Shown: one piece after another, positions 22,759-33,311 of the stretch
Position numbering within the stretch: the stretch's first letter is position 1
How the letters are laid out: the number at the start of each line of letters is the position of its first letter
From: Lunularia cruciata
Taxonomy: Eukaryota > Streptophyta > Marchantiopsida > Lunulariales > Lunulariaceae
NCBI GenBank assembly: GCA_948567375.1
Contig: OX419760.1
Coordinates: forward strand, 8,556,001 to 8,620,000
Reading direction: 5' to 3'
DNA length: 64,000 bases
The notes under the pieces: model-generated
The model's database searches: none
Seen by the model: only the letters and a program-made list of their open reading frames with translations
Told to the model about the DNA's origin: nothing
Made by a program: the position numbers and the translations under genes

Positions 22759-23434
22759 AGTGGCATTCGTAGGAAATTGTTGTTCAGTGCTCATTATTTC
22801 TGAGAATAGATAAAGCGAAGTGTTGTGAAGCAGTGCTCGTCGCTTGAGCTTGATTCCGAGTATCAACTTTGTAATTGTGTTTGTGAGTGTTTGGAGAAAT
22901 TCAAAGTGCAAGTCAGAGTGCTTGTTGGATGTTGGATTCCACAGCCTTGATCTTCATTCTATGTGTTTGATCCTGAGTGAAGTGCAATCGAAGCAATGCC
23001 TTGACAAATCTGAGAGGAACTGTAGTGTTGGTCGTATTCTGCATTTGGGAGTGTAGGGCGAAGTTGATGTGAAGCAATTTCAATCGAGGAAGTTGTGCCT
23101 TCAATGGAAGGGTGGAATACAATTCTGAGGCGAAGTCGTTTTGCAGTGAAGTGCCATTTTCGGGAGAGCCTGAATCATCACAATCAAGATTGTTTGGAAA
23201 GATTTGATGGAGTTGTGATTATGGAGTGTTAATTTGTGACAAGACTGCAAGTCAGTGCTTGTTACTCTCTTCTGGGTGTGGTTTCTACCTGAGAGACTAA
23301 AGAAGGACTCAAGAAGAACTGAAATTGTTACTTTGCTTCGTATTTGGACATTTTTGACTCGTATCTCTACGTGAACAAACTTTACTTACCCGATTACCGC
23401 AAAAGTGATATTTGCCGGGTTGTCACATGATTTT

Positions 23435-23453
23435 TGGCACCGCTGCCGGGGAT
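23435..23453 (+). other. Primer binding site of element B (tRNA-Asp)
   Basis: TGGCACCGCTGCCGGGGAT closely matches the complement of the 3' end of plant tRNA-Asp (TGGCGCCGTTGCCGGGGAT). It starts 7 bases after the LTR end. tRNA-Asp priming is known for several non-chromodomain plant Ty3/gypsy lineages. Confidence 0.85.
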
Positions 23454-23515
23454 ACAAATCTCGGAAGTGGATGAATACAAAGCCAAATTGAACATTGGGT
23501 ATCAAGGCAATATGA

Positions 23516-25503
23516 ATGTCTGGATTGAAAGAACAACGGGAAGAGAGAGCTCGAAGACAAGCACTTCAGCATGAAGAAGACAAACGTCTGAACGTCCCAT
23601 CCATCGTTGACGAAACTGAGCAAGAGGCGTTGGAGTTTCAACTCCTTCATGAAGTGCAAGAAGCCCTGCAAGAACTTGATCACAAGAAACGCGAAGGCGG
23701 TTGGCAAGGCTACTTTGCATCTCCCTCTTCTTCCAAGAAGAAGAAAGAATCGAGTGGGCAAACATATGCATTGCGGCCCAGTACACCAACTTCCCCTAGA
23801 GCTGTAAAGGAAGTTGTTTCCTTGAAGACCTTTGTTCGAGAAAAGACAGCACACACACTTACTGAAGACGAGTGTCAACATCTTCTACGAACGATTCCTC
23901 GGTTGTCCCGAAGGAATTTGGAAGAACCTATTGAAGGTGTTGATCCTGAATCTTCCACTTGGGTTGAAGTCGACCCTCTCAGAGTAGAAATTGTTGAAGA
24001 AGACCTTACGTTGAATTTGACGAATTGGAATCCCTGGGCTGACAACACGGCGTCAATTCCAGCCAATTCTTCCGTTCCGTCAAGTTCTACATTACCTCAG
24101 CCAATCCCAGTGCATCAAACGATGACTTCGCTTCCTGTCACTCGACACGCCTATCAGAAGTATAAGGGGACGGAACAAGACGAAGACCCCGATGAATTCA
24201 TCGAAGAATTTGAAGTCATCTCCTTTGCTAACAAGGAGCATGACTCGGCGGATCGACTAAGAATTTTTCCAAGTCTGCTTCGCAAGAAAGCTCAGAGCTG
24301 GTACACTCATGTGACTCAGAAGGGGTTTGTACCATCGGACTGGGCAAACTTGAGAAACAACTTCCTGGGACGATTCCGGGAGGTTGACTATGATACAAGT
24401 GTCTTTGCGGCACTAAACGATTTGGACCGGGGCAAGAAGGAGAAGTTGAGAGACTACTCTGAGCGGTTCATGGCATTATTGAACCGAGTTTCCAAGCAAT
24501 CGGGGGTGGTGGGATACTCCGATGCCCAAGCCATTACCTGGTTCCTTGGGGGCCTGTCACCAGAGATATGAATCTTTGCCAGGGAGAGGAACGTAACTTC
24601 CCTCGATAAAGTACTCAAACATGTCGCTCGTTATGAAGCGGCACACTCTCACTCTGCTGGTAACCAGAGAAATCGGGAGAAGAAGGGCAAGAAGCCCAAA
24701 AGGAGAGCTTCACGTAGTACCTCCCCTTCTTCGGACGAATCCTCTACGTCTTCAAGCTCTTCTTCGGAATCCGAAGAAGAACCAAAGCCAAGACGAGTCA
24801 GAAGATGTGGAGGCAAGAAACCAGTGACTCCACCAGCCAAGAGTGTACATAAGGCGGATACGAAGCTGGATGCCCTCATCAAGGATTTTTTGGATTTCAA
24901 GATCCAGATGATTGGGGCTAAGGATCGAAGAAAGGCCCCAGCATTTGGACGATCTAATGTGTGGTGCACCGCATGTGGAAAATCCGGCCACTCCAACACA
25001 GAATGCAATACTCGTAATGCATTCTCGGTGCAGCAAATTGATTGGGTTCCGGGATGGAACCAAGATGATGACGAAGAGGCGGTGTATCAAACTCAGGAGG
25101 TACAGCCTCAACCGAGCACATCATATCAAGGTCCGAGGTTTGGACCCAGGGAGTATAACCCCAATGCTCCTGCACAAAGACCACCGATGAGCAACCAAAA
25201 TCACCCTCAGAATGTTGCGCCCGGAGCCTGTTATAATTGTGGCTCGATGGGACATTGGTCTCCAAATTGTCCCGAGCCAAGAAGGCAAATTGGGTACGTT
25301 CCCCTGTGTGGAAATTGTAAAGGATCGGGGCATACGGGCAACCAATGCCCTCACCCGCCGAACCCGAAGCCTCTTGTAAAATATGTACAGACCCCCGCTG
25401 AGCGTGCAGCACTTCAGCCAAAGGGGGATACAAATGTAAATTGTATAACTCTTGAGGAAGAAAGACCTCACGAAGGGAGTCCGGCCTCAGAAGGAGAATG
25501 GCC
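23516..25503 (+). pseudogene. Element B gag with three zinc knuckles
   Basis: Starts at ATG 23516 (MSGLKEQREERARRQ). After an acidic N-terminus the capsid region is at about 24130-24640 (KYKGTEQDEDPDEFIEEF, LRKKAQSWYTHVTQKG, YSERFMALLNRV, ITWFLGGLSPEI). A TGA at 24569-24571 interrupts it where a CGA arginine codon would fit. A Ser-rich acidic linker follows. Three CCHC knuckles then occur at 24965-25006 (CTACGKSGHSNTEC), 25229-25270 (CYNCGSMGHWSPNC) and 25307-25348 (CGNCKGSGHTGNQC). The frame runs into A2 at 25504 and resumes in phase at 33312. Gag and Pol therefore appear to share one frame. Confidence 0.93.
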
Positions 25504-26182
25504 TGTAACACCCATTTGTGCATGTGTGTGGTATTGTGATATTTAGCTTGGTATAGCAAGTACTTAAGAGATATTATTTATATAGAGATAAAAGATGGTT
25601 CTATATTAGTCATGGTTAGCTAAAGTTAGTCATAGCTAAGATAGATGGGACCTTACTTTAGAGGAAGTAGAAAAGATGAGCACCACTATTTTGGATTTTA
25701 GTGTGTTGACTTGGTATTATTCCTAGGTGTTTGACTTTGGGGAAAGAGTTGAGAACTCTTGGGCCCGCAAGCCTTTTTGTTTTGGATTCTTCTTTAGTCC
25801 AAGGATAGCCCATGTGAAGGAATCCTTGCTTTAGTGGTTGGGTCAAGATAAGGGGAATATGCCCATGTGAATGGATATTCCTTTCTACTTTTTGACTTTA
25901 CTTGACTTTTCGTCTAGTAACTTGAGTTACTACGGTAATTAGTAACTTTGGTACGTAACTATTTCACAAGTATATAAACAAGGGGTGAGGAGGTACTCAT
26001 CATCCTTTCATTTGCAACTATCTCTTTCTCATTGAATTCTCTAGTGAGCAATGACTTGAGTCTTGGAGTGTTAGCCTTGGAGGAGTATGATGGAGTTGGG
26101 GTTCCTTGCCTTCTTAGTCCATGGTGCGCTACCATAATAGCCATCAGAGGTTCATCTTGAGTGAGAGAAAGGCCGGCTCACA
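25504..26182 (+). repeat. A2 5' LTR
   Basis: Begins TGTAACACCC and ends GGCTCACA. U3 contains closely spaced GTAAC and GTTAC motifs (25910-25960) just upstream of TATATAAA. Confidence 0.97.
25971..25978 (+). promoter_or_regulatory. TATA box of the family A LTR
   Basis: TATATAAA followed by CAAGG, conserved in the A LTRs at 19460, 33105 and, inverted, 47615. It would place the transcript start near 26005, making R-U5 about 180 bases. Confidence 0.65.
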
Positions 26183-26186
26183 TTTT

Positions 26187-26205
26187 TGGTTCCGTTGCCG
26201 GGACC
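26187..26205 (+). other. Primer binding site of A2 (tRNA-Asp-like)
   Basis: TGGTTCCGTTGCCGGGACC starts 4 bases after the LTR end. It resembles the complement of the tRNA-Asp 3' end with a few mismatches. Copy A3 has the same site, slightly changed, at 47385-47403 on the minus strand. Confidence 0.75.
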
Positions 26206-26271
26206 TCTCTAGAAGGCAAGATAACGTTCCGTTATCTTCGCGTCCAATTCTACATTAGGCAGAAGGAGGCT

Positions 26272-26403
26272 ATGAGAGCTCACTTGGAGAGAACATTAGG
26301 AGAGGAGAGGGCTGAACTTATGTTAGAGAACCAAGATCCATTTGTATACCCTGTAGTTCATTATGATGTCTTTGAGGTGATTTTGTACATCTTGTACACA
26401 TGA
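26272..26403 (+). CDS. Small conserved leader frame of family A
   Basis: A 43-codon frame starting MRAHLERTLGEERAELMLEN and ending FEVILYILYT, directly after the primer site. Copy A3 keeps the same frame on the minus strand (start MRAHLERTLG, end FEVILYILYI) with a small in-frame deletion and substitutions. That suggests the frame was translated or otherwise constrained. The last 23 residues resemble those at 27626-27690 (PFVFPRVDYSQMVLVMYI here, PFVYPVVHYDVFEVILYI there). No known domain is recognised. It could be a regulatory upstream frame or the first exon of a spliced product. Confidence 0.4.
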   Translation: MRAHLERTLGEERAELMLENQDPFVYPVVHYDVFEVILYILYT

Positions 26404-27057
26404 GAGGAATTGGAGAGATTGTGTGAGGTGGATTGCAGATTTTGGGGATTAAGGTGATTTTGGGCAAAATCTCAAGTTTGAGATCTGGACTTGAGATTTC
26501 TACACATGATAGCTTGGGTTATCTTTCAGTTAGCACACTTGAAATTATTGAGAGAGCTTCTATGCGCACTGGGCTAGAATTTTTGAAAGTTGATAGGGTA
26601 AACTGCTCCCGCAACTGCATGCTCTCTGGAAAATTGTACAGAGTCTGCCATTTCTTCCATTTTCGGTGAATTGTCCTGAAAATTTCCAAGAAAATTCAGT
26701 GCATTGTATCCTACCTGCTGCCACAAAAATTAGAGAGAGATCGTTTTTGCGCAGGGCGTTATGAGTTTTTGAAGTGAAGGGGGTGGTTTTCAGACCAAAT
26801 CTGAAATATGGGTGCTGAATAGAAAGGTGTCTAGGCCAAATGGCTCAATGAAAAGATCTGAAATTTTGCAGGGAGGGACGCCCTGGAGTTTTGATCAAAT
26901 GTGGAAAATTTCAGAGGACTGTGACATATTGGTTGGGAGATTTGAGTGACATTGTGAGGAAAGGTCAATTCTGCAGAGTGGAGATCTCATGTATGAGAAG
27001 TTTAAGATCAACAAAAAGCATGTTTGAGTGTTTAGATTCATCTTGGGGAACATGTAG

Positions 27058-27534
27058 GGTCATCAAGAGTGGAAATTGACATTATGCAAGGTTCCCCAAG
27101 GGTTTGAGGTGATTTTAGGGGTGGATTTGAGGAAAAGAGAGTTTACAATAGAATTTGAAGAGAGTGTTGAGAGGATCCAAAAACCTACACCACTACACCA
27201 CAGGGGAGGAAAGAGTGAGTCTAAATGCTTTCTATGTGGAGAGAAGGGACATAAGGCAAGTTCATGTCCATTGACCTTTGAGAGCAAGAGATTGAGGGAA
27301 AGGAGAGGCTTACTTGACTTGGGTTTGCATGTTGGACCTTCTTCACCAAGATTGGGAGGGAGAAGATCTAAGACCAAGGAGTTGTGTGAGGTTTGTGGAG
27401 TTGAAGGACTTCCAAAAGGACATGAGTGTAGTGGAGTAAAAGCACTTTTGGAAACTTTGGTGAAGGATCTTGGAGAGAGTCTTAGTACAGCTACAGAAAT
27501 ACTACCACCTTCATCAGCTAGTTCTCAAGATTAG
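27058..27534 (+). CDS. Extra zinc-knuckle frame upstream of gag (family A)
   Basis: Open from 27058 to the TAG at 27532-27534, about 158 codons. It contains GFEVILGVDLRKREF, a CCHC knuckle CFLCGEKGHKASSC (27226-27267) and a second Cys/His cluster CEVCGVEGLPKGHEC. It ends in a Ser-rich tail. Copy A3 has the same frame on the minus strand (46084-46500) with matching length and start MIIGMDLRRREF; one knuckle Cys is Tyr there. A2 has GTG at both those Met positions, so its start may be lost, or the frame may be reached by splicing. The gag knuckle of this element is separate (28612-28653), so this is an additional nucleic-acid-binding protein. Its role is unknown. Confidence 0.6.
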   Translation, partial: GHQEWKLTLCKVPQGFEVILGVDLRKREFTIEFEESVERIQKPTPLHHRGGKSESKCFLCGEKGHKASSCPLTFESKRLRERRGLLDLGLHVGPSSPRLGGRRSKTKELCEVCGVEGLPKGHECSGVKALLETLVKDLGESLSTATEILPPSSASSQD

Positions 27535-27768
27535 TGATGGAGATAATCTTTCAACTTATGGATAAACTATCCATGAGAGTTAGATTAATATGCACTCTAG
27601 GATTTGATGTTGCTATAGAAATCTTGGAGCAACCTAAACCTTTTGTGTTCCCTAGAGTGGATTATTCTCAGATGGTGTTAGTCATGTATATATCTATTAG
27701 TAACAGAGTGAGAGAAAAGAAAAGAGAAAAAAAAAATTGAGAGAAAAGAAAGATAGTGAGGGGTTAAG

Positions 27769-29385
27769 ATGTGGAAACTTCCGGTTTTCTTTGGCAAGGA
27801 TAGAGAAGATGTGGAGGCCTTTGTGAGAGACTTCAAGAGAGCTTGCATAGGAAACAATGAGAGGAGGAAGAATGAGTGGGCCTCATTATTACCAGATTTC
27901 TTTGAGGATGCAGCACTTACATGGTATGAGTCAGAATACCAAAAGAGAGAGAGGAGAGAGGGGGAAGAGGAGTCTTGGGAGACTTTGACTTCAGCACTCA
28001 TTGAGAACTTTCTTCCTGATGAGCGTTATGAGAGATTGATGAGTGAGGTTACATTTCTCAAGCAAAGAGATGGAGAGAAAGTGAGGGTCTATATGGAAAG
28101 AGTGGAAAAGTTGGAGTCCAGATTTTGCATAGTGTTGAGGAAGGGTGGGGATGATGTGGAGACTACAATGATTGGCATAGGGGCCATGCTCACCAAGAAT
28201 TTTGTGAGAGGATTGAGACCACAAATTAGAAGCAAGGTGAGATATGAGAAACCTTCTTCCAAGGTTGAAGCTATCAAGATCGCAATTCGTATGGAGGAGA
28301 GTTTGGAAGGGGATGAGAGTGATTTGGTGGTGAAGGAGGTTGTGCATCCTCCTCAAGGTTACAAGTATGGTGGAACTTCTGATACTTTGGTGACAAGGGT
28401 TGCACCACAAGTAGTAGTTGCTCTAGTTCTTGCACCTCCACCAAAAGATCCACTCCAAACCATCACAGAATAACTTGCGGATCTCAAGATCAATGTGGTG
28501 CAACTATGGGAGAAGAGAGAGGTGGATCAGAATGTAGGGAGAGGGCCTAGGAGTTATGGAAACTATCCATATAGAGGAGGCCAACCAGCCAACAATTTCA
28601 ATGATAGAAATTGTTTTGGTTGTGGAGGAAGAGGCCATATCCAAAGGAATTGCCCAAATTCCACTTACCATGGAGGAAGGGGTTATGAGGGAGCCAATAG
28701 AGGGAAAGAGGGAGGTAGTGAAACCCAAGTGGCTCCTAATCCCAACAAAGGTAAGGGGATAGCATCCATAGATGTGGTTGAGAGCAAGTATGAGAAGGGA
28801 GAGTGCTCAAACTCCAAGGGTCTTAATTTGGAGCTTTTGGCACAAGAGAAGAAGAGAGCTCGTTTTGCAAAGGATGTTCACTCTTCTCAAGGATTTACTT
28901 CAAGCAAGGATACTCCTATGTCTACTAGGAGCACTCGCACCTCAACACCATCAACAACAAAGACTCCAAGGAAGAAGTTGGGGATGGAGGACTTCTTGAT
29001 CTCAAAGCAACAATGGAACTACAATGTGTTGGAGGATGTTGGTAGTCACAAGGCTAACATCACAGTGGGCCAATTAATTGCTTTGAACCCTACCTTGAGA
29101 AAGGAGCTTAGAGGTGGTTTGAGTTCTACAAGGAGCAAGAAGAAGAAGAAGGCAAAAGTTCCAGTATCAATGGGGGTGGTGGATGCCAAGCCAGCACCAT
29201 GGGAAGCTTGTGAATATGCCTCCAAGATTGGTGTGAGAGTGAATGGTCACAACATCAAGGATGCATTGGTTGATGGAGGATCAGCAGTGAATGCCATGTC
29301 AGAAAGGTTGATGAAGAAGTTGGGTATGATACCCTCAAGACCTTCAACATTTGTGGTGAGCATGGCAAACAAGCAACAAGTTTGA
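27769..29385 (+). pseudogene. A2 gag and protease start
   Basis: ATG at 27769 (MWKLPVFFGKDREDVEAFVR). The capsid region shows DAALTWYESEYQKRER, LIENFLPDERYERLM and KNFVRGLRPQIRSKVRYEKP. A TAA at 28471-28473 replaces the CAA still present in A3. The CCHC knuckle CFGCGGRGHIQRNC is at 28612-28653. A basic linker follows, then the aspartic protease start KDALVDGGSAVNAMSERLM with its catalytic Asp. A TGA at 29383-29385 replaces the CGA still present in A3. Gag, protease and RT appear to be one frame when these stops are ignored. Confidence 0.93.
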
Positions 29386-32300
29386 CCAGTAGGGGTGATG
29401 GATAAGGTGGTAGTTTCAGTTATGGGAGTTCAAAATCTCATGACTTTCCAAGTCTTGAAGGATTCAAGCTATGACTTACTTCTTGGGAGGCCATGGTTGA
29501 GAGCAGCACGCACAACTGATCGATGCCACAAAGGGTACTTGAGGATTGGGCCATCAAACCATAGAGTCACTGTTCCTGTGACTAACACCACCAACACTTC
29601 ACATTCAGATACACCATCTTCTGATTATTGGGAATCAGATTCTGAAGAAGGAGCTTCAGGTGTGGACACAAGCATGGAAGAGGAGACTTCCACGGAGGAG
29701 GATGAATCTGAATCTGAATCAGATGTGTATCCTTTGTGTGCTATGGATTTTGCACCTAAGCCAGAGGTTTTGAAGGACCCAGATAAATCACCATTGACAC
29801 TTGAGGAGGTAGAGAGAAGGTTATCTACCCTCAAGTATGGCCCAAATGTTACCAAGGAGGAGAAGGTGAGATTTGAGGAGATTTTCCGCAAGTTCATCCA
29901 TGTGTTTGCTTTTAGTTACAAGGATTTGAAGGAAGTCACCTTGGAGGAGCACAAGATAGAGGTGGAGTCACATGCAAGACCAATCCGCCAAAAGCAACGT
30001 CGCATTAGCCCACCAATATCTTTGGTTGTGAAGGAGGAGATTGATAAGCTCAAGGAGGTTGGATTTATCTTTGAGGTGGAGAATTCAGAATGGGTGTCTC
30101 CAATTGTCATTGTGAAGAAAAAGAATGGCAAACTTTGGGTATGTGTGGATTACAAGAAGCTCAATGCTGTTACCAAGAAGGACTACTACCCATTGCCATT
30201 TATTGATGAAATCTTGGAGGAAGTTGCAGGTCATGAGAGGTACAGTTTTGGAGATGGTTATAGTGGATATAACCAAATCAAGATTGCACCAGAGCATCAA
30301 CAACTCACCACATTCACCACACCTTGGGGAACTTACGCTTTCAAGGTCATGCCTTTTGGGCTTTGCAATGCTCCAGCCACATTCCAACGGTTCATGAACA
30401 AGGTATTTGAACCTTTCATTGGGAAATTTGTGAGAGATTTCATTGATGACTTTTGTGTCTATGGGAGCAAGGAGGAGCACTTTGAGCACCTAATCAAAGT
30501 CTTGCAATGCTTGGATGAGGCAAATGCATCACTCAACCCAGAGAAGTGCATTTTTGGATGTGAAGAAGGTCTACTTTTGGGGCATATCATTTCCAAGGAT
30601 GGAATAGCAGTTGATCCTGAGAAGGTGAGGAAAATCTCAGACCTTCCATTCCCTTCAAGCTTGACAAAGTTACGCCAATTCTTGGGGATGGTTGGGTACT
30701 ATAGGAGGTTCATCTTCTCATTTTCCAACAAGGCTTATGCATTGACCATCTACATGAAGAAGGGTGTAGATTACATGGTGATTTTGGAAGACAAGGAGGC
30801 TCTCAAAGCTTTTGAGGAGCTCAAGCAATCCCTTGTTGTAGCTCCAATTCTTGCTAAACCTGATTGGAGTAAACCTTTCATCCTCTACACTGATGCTTCT
30901 AATGTAGCTATAGGATGCACTCTTAGTCAATTAGACCAAGATGGGCATGATCATCCAATAGCTTATGCTAGTAGGCAGATAGTTTCAGCAGAGAAGAACT
31001 ACTCTGTCACGGAGAGAGAAGGGTTGGCAGTGATCTTTGGTCTCAAGAAGTTTAGACACTACTTGATTGGAGGGAAAGCCACCATTGTCACGGATCACAA
31101 GGCTTTGAAGTACATCTTCAACAAGCCTAATGTTGAAGGGAGACTAGCAAGGTGGATGATACTCTTGTCTGAGTATGACTACACCATTGAAGATAGGCCA
31201 GGAAAGAAACATGCAAATGCTGATTTATTATCTAGAGCCTATGATTATGATGGAGATGAGCCAGTGGATGATTCCTTCCCGGATGAGGAGCTCATGACAA
31301 TCTCAGTCACTCAAGAGGTTCCAATGGAGTACAAGGAGATTGTGGATTTTGTGACAAAAGGTAACTATCCAAAAGGGATGCATGCTAGGGAGAGGAAGGC
31401 CCTTGCAGCAAGATCTAGACCTTACACAATGGTGGAGGATATTCTTTTTCACCAAGGAGCAGATGGTCTACTTCGAAGAGCAATGGGTAAGGAAGAGTCT
31501 ATCCTACTCATAAAGGAGTTTCATGAAGGTTTAGTATGTGGAGGACACTTTGCAGGAAAGGTGACTGCTTTCAAGATTCTAGATGCAGGTTACCATTGGA
31601 GAGGGATTTTCAAGGATTGTCTTGATTATTGCAAAACTTGTCATGTTTGTCAAGCTTTTGCTAGAAAGTCTACATCCACTCCACCACTTAGATCAATTCC
31701 ATTGCTATGACCTTTTGAGAAGTGGGGAATTGATTTTGTAGGTCCTCTCAATAGAACCCCAAGGAACAATCGGTACATTGTGGTAGTTACTGATTACCTT
31801 ACCAAGTGGGTTGAGGCTAGACCATTGAGGGACAAGAATGAAGATGAAGTGGGTAGATTTCTTTATGAACGCATTATCACTAGGTTTGGATGCCCTTTGG
31901 AGTTGGTTTCTGATAGAGGAGGAGAGTTTACAGGAAGCATTACTACAGCCATGCTACAACATTTCTCTATCACACATAGAGTAACTACATCCTATAAGCC
32001 AAATTCCAATGGCTTGGCAGAGAGAACCAATCAGACCTTGTGCATGATGTTGGCCAAAGATGCAGAAATGGAGGGGGCTAAACATCATTGGGACAAGAGG
32101 ATTCATGCAGTTTTGTGGGAGTATAGGACAACCATGAAAACTTCCACTGGATATTCTCCATTTCAATTGGTGTATGGTATTGAGTCTACCTTACCTATTC
32201 ACTTTGATCTTCCTACCTTCCAAAGCATTCATAGGAGATTGAAGAAAGCACAAGGAGGTGATGCAGAGAAGTCAAGGAAGGATCAACTCATGGAGTTGGA

Positions 32301-32585
32301 AGAGGCAAGAGCAGTTGCTATGGTTTGAGTGGAGCAAGCCCAAAGGAAACAAAAGGAGAGCTATGATAAGAGGCAAGACAAGAAGAAGGTGGAGCCTTTC
32401 AAAGAAGGTGATTGGGTAATGTTGTTCGATTCAAGAGAGTGCAAAAGAAGTTTTTGCCTAAGTACTTTGGACCTTTCATAGTGGAGAAGGTGTGGGGCAA
32501 TTACACCTATGATCTCAAGGAGTTGGGAGGAAGATACTTTGATAGGATTAACCATGATAAGTTGAAGATGTACCATAGAAGGTAG
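29386..32585 (+). pseudogene. A2 pol: protease end, RT, RNase H, integrase
   Basis: The protease ends with LLLGRPWL. The RT palm (about 29980-30640) has WVCVDYKKLNAVTKKDYYPL, MPFGLCNAPATFQRFMNKVF and catalytic FIDDFCVYG. RNase H (30870-31180) has LYTDASNVAIG and VTDHKAL. The integrase zinc finger has the HHCC pattern with CKTCHVC at 31630. A TGA at 31708-31710 sits where an Arg would fit. The core then shows GIDFVGPL, VSDRGGEF and NGLAERTNQT, so all three acidic residues are present. A second TGA at 32326-32328 is shared by A1 and A3. A 10-base deletion near 32430 shifts the C-terminal GPF region. There is no chromodomain. The frame ends at 32585. Confidence 0.93.
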
Positions 32586-32624
32586 AGAGACCTTCACTTT
32601 GAGGACAAAGTGAAAACTTAGTCC

Positions 32625-32633
32625 GGGGGTAAA
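32625..32633 (+). other. Polypurine tract of A2
   Basis: GGGGGTAAA lies directly before the 3' LTR and primes plus-strand DNA synthesis. The inverted equivalent in A3 follows its 3' LTR at 41557. Confidence 0.7.
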
Positions 32634-33311
32634 TGCAACACCCATTTGTGCATGTGTGTGGTATTGTGATATTTAGCTTGGTATAGCAAGTACTTAAGAG
32701 ATATTATTTATATAGAGATAAAAGATGGTTCTATATTAGTCATGGTTAGCTAAAGTTAGTCATAGCTAAGATAGATGGGACCTTACTTTAGAGGAAGTAG
32801 AAAAGATGAGCACCACTATTTTGGATTTTAGTGTGTTGACTTGGTATTATTCCTAGGTGTTTGGCTTTGGGGAAAGAGTTGAGAACTCTTGGGCCCGCAA
32901 GCCTTTTTGTTTTGGATTCTTCTTTAGTCCAAGGATAGCCCATGTGAAGGAATCCTTGCTTTAGTGGTTGGGTCAAGATAAGGGGAATATGCCCATGTGA
33001 ATGGATATTCCTTTCTACTTTTTGACTTTACTTGACTTTTAGTCTAGTAACTTGAGTTACTACGGTAATTAGTAACTTTGGTATGTAACTATTTCACAAG
33101 TATATAAACAAGGGGTGAGGAGGTACTCATCATCCTTTCATTTGCAACTATCTCTCTCTCATTGAATTCTCTAGTGAGCAATGTCTTGAGTCTTGGAGTG
33201 TTAGCCTTGGAGGAGTATGATGGAGTTGGGATTCCTGCCTTCTTAGTCCATGGTGCGCTACCATAATAGCCATCAGAGGTTCATCTTGAGTGAGAGACAG
33301 GCCGGCTCACA
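32634..33311 (+). repeat. A2 3' LTR
   Basis: Begins TGCAACACCC (TGTAACACCC in the 5' copy) and ends GGCTCACA, followed by GGCC, the start of B's resumed frame. Confidence 0.97.

Larger units (their letters stand above)
19650..23427 (+). repeat. Element B 5' LTR (3778 bp)
   Basis: Bounded by TGTGGTGCCC and TTGTCACA, and followed after 7 bases by the primer site. It is colinear with 37410-41189 over its whole length. Near its start is a perfect 8-base inverted pair, CCCGAAGT at 19763-19770 and ACTTCGGG at 19777-19784. The same motif recurs in variants elsewhere in the LTR. Confidence 0.97.
25504..33311 (+). mobile_element. Family A2: near-complete Ty3/gypsy element inside element B
   Basis: The element is 7808 bp. 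LTRs are 25504-26182 (679 bp) and 32634-33311 (678 bp). They differ by eye at eight bases plus one single-base indel, about 1.2 percent, so this is the youngest dated insertion here. The flanks share GGCC (25500-25503 and 33312-33315). Removing the element with one GGCC restores the reading frame of B's gag-pol. Order: LTR, tRNA-Asp-like primer site, a 1.6-kb leader with small frames, gag, protease, RT, RNase H, integrase, polypurine tract, LTR. Four in-frame stops and one deletion make it non-functional. Confidence 0.97.

Noticed and set aside
19650-23427. Tandem or segmental duplication of a host gene instead of an LTR pair
   Set aside because: TG...CA ends, a primer site right after one copy, a polypurine tract right before the other and a 5-bp target duplication are decisive for LTRs.
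23435-23453. tRNA gene
   Set aside because: Only the complement of a tRNA 3' end is present, as expected for a primer site; no cloverleaf follows.
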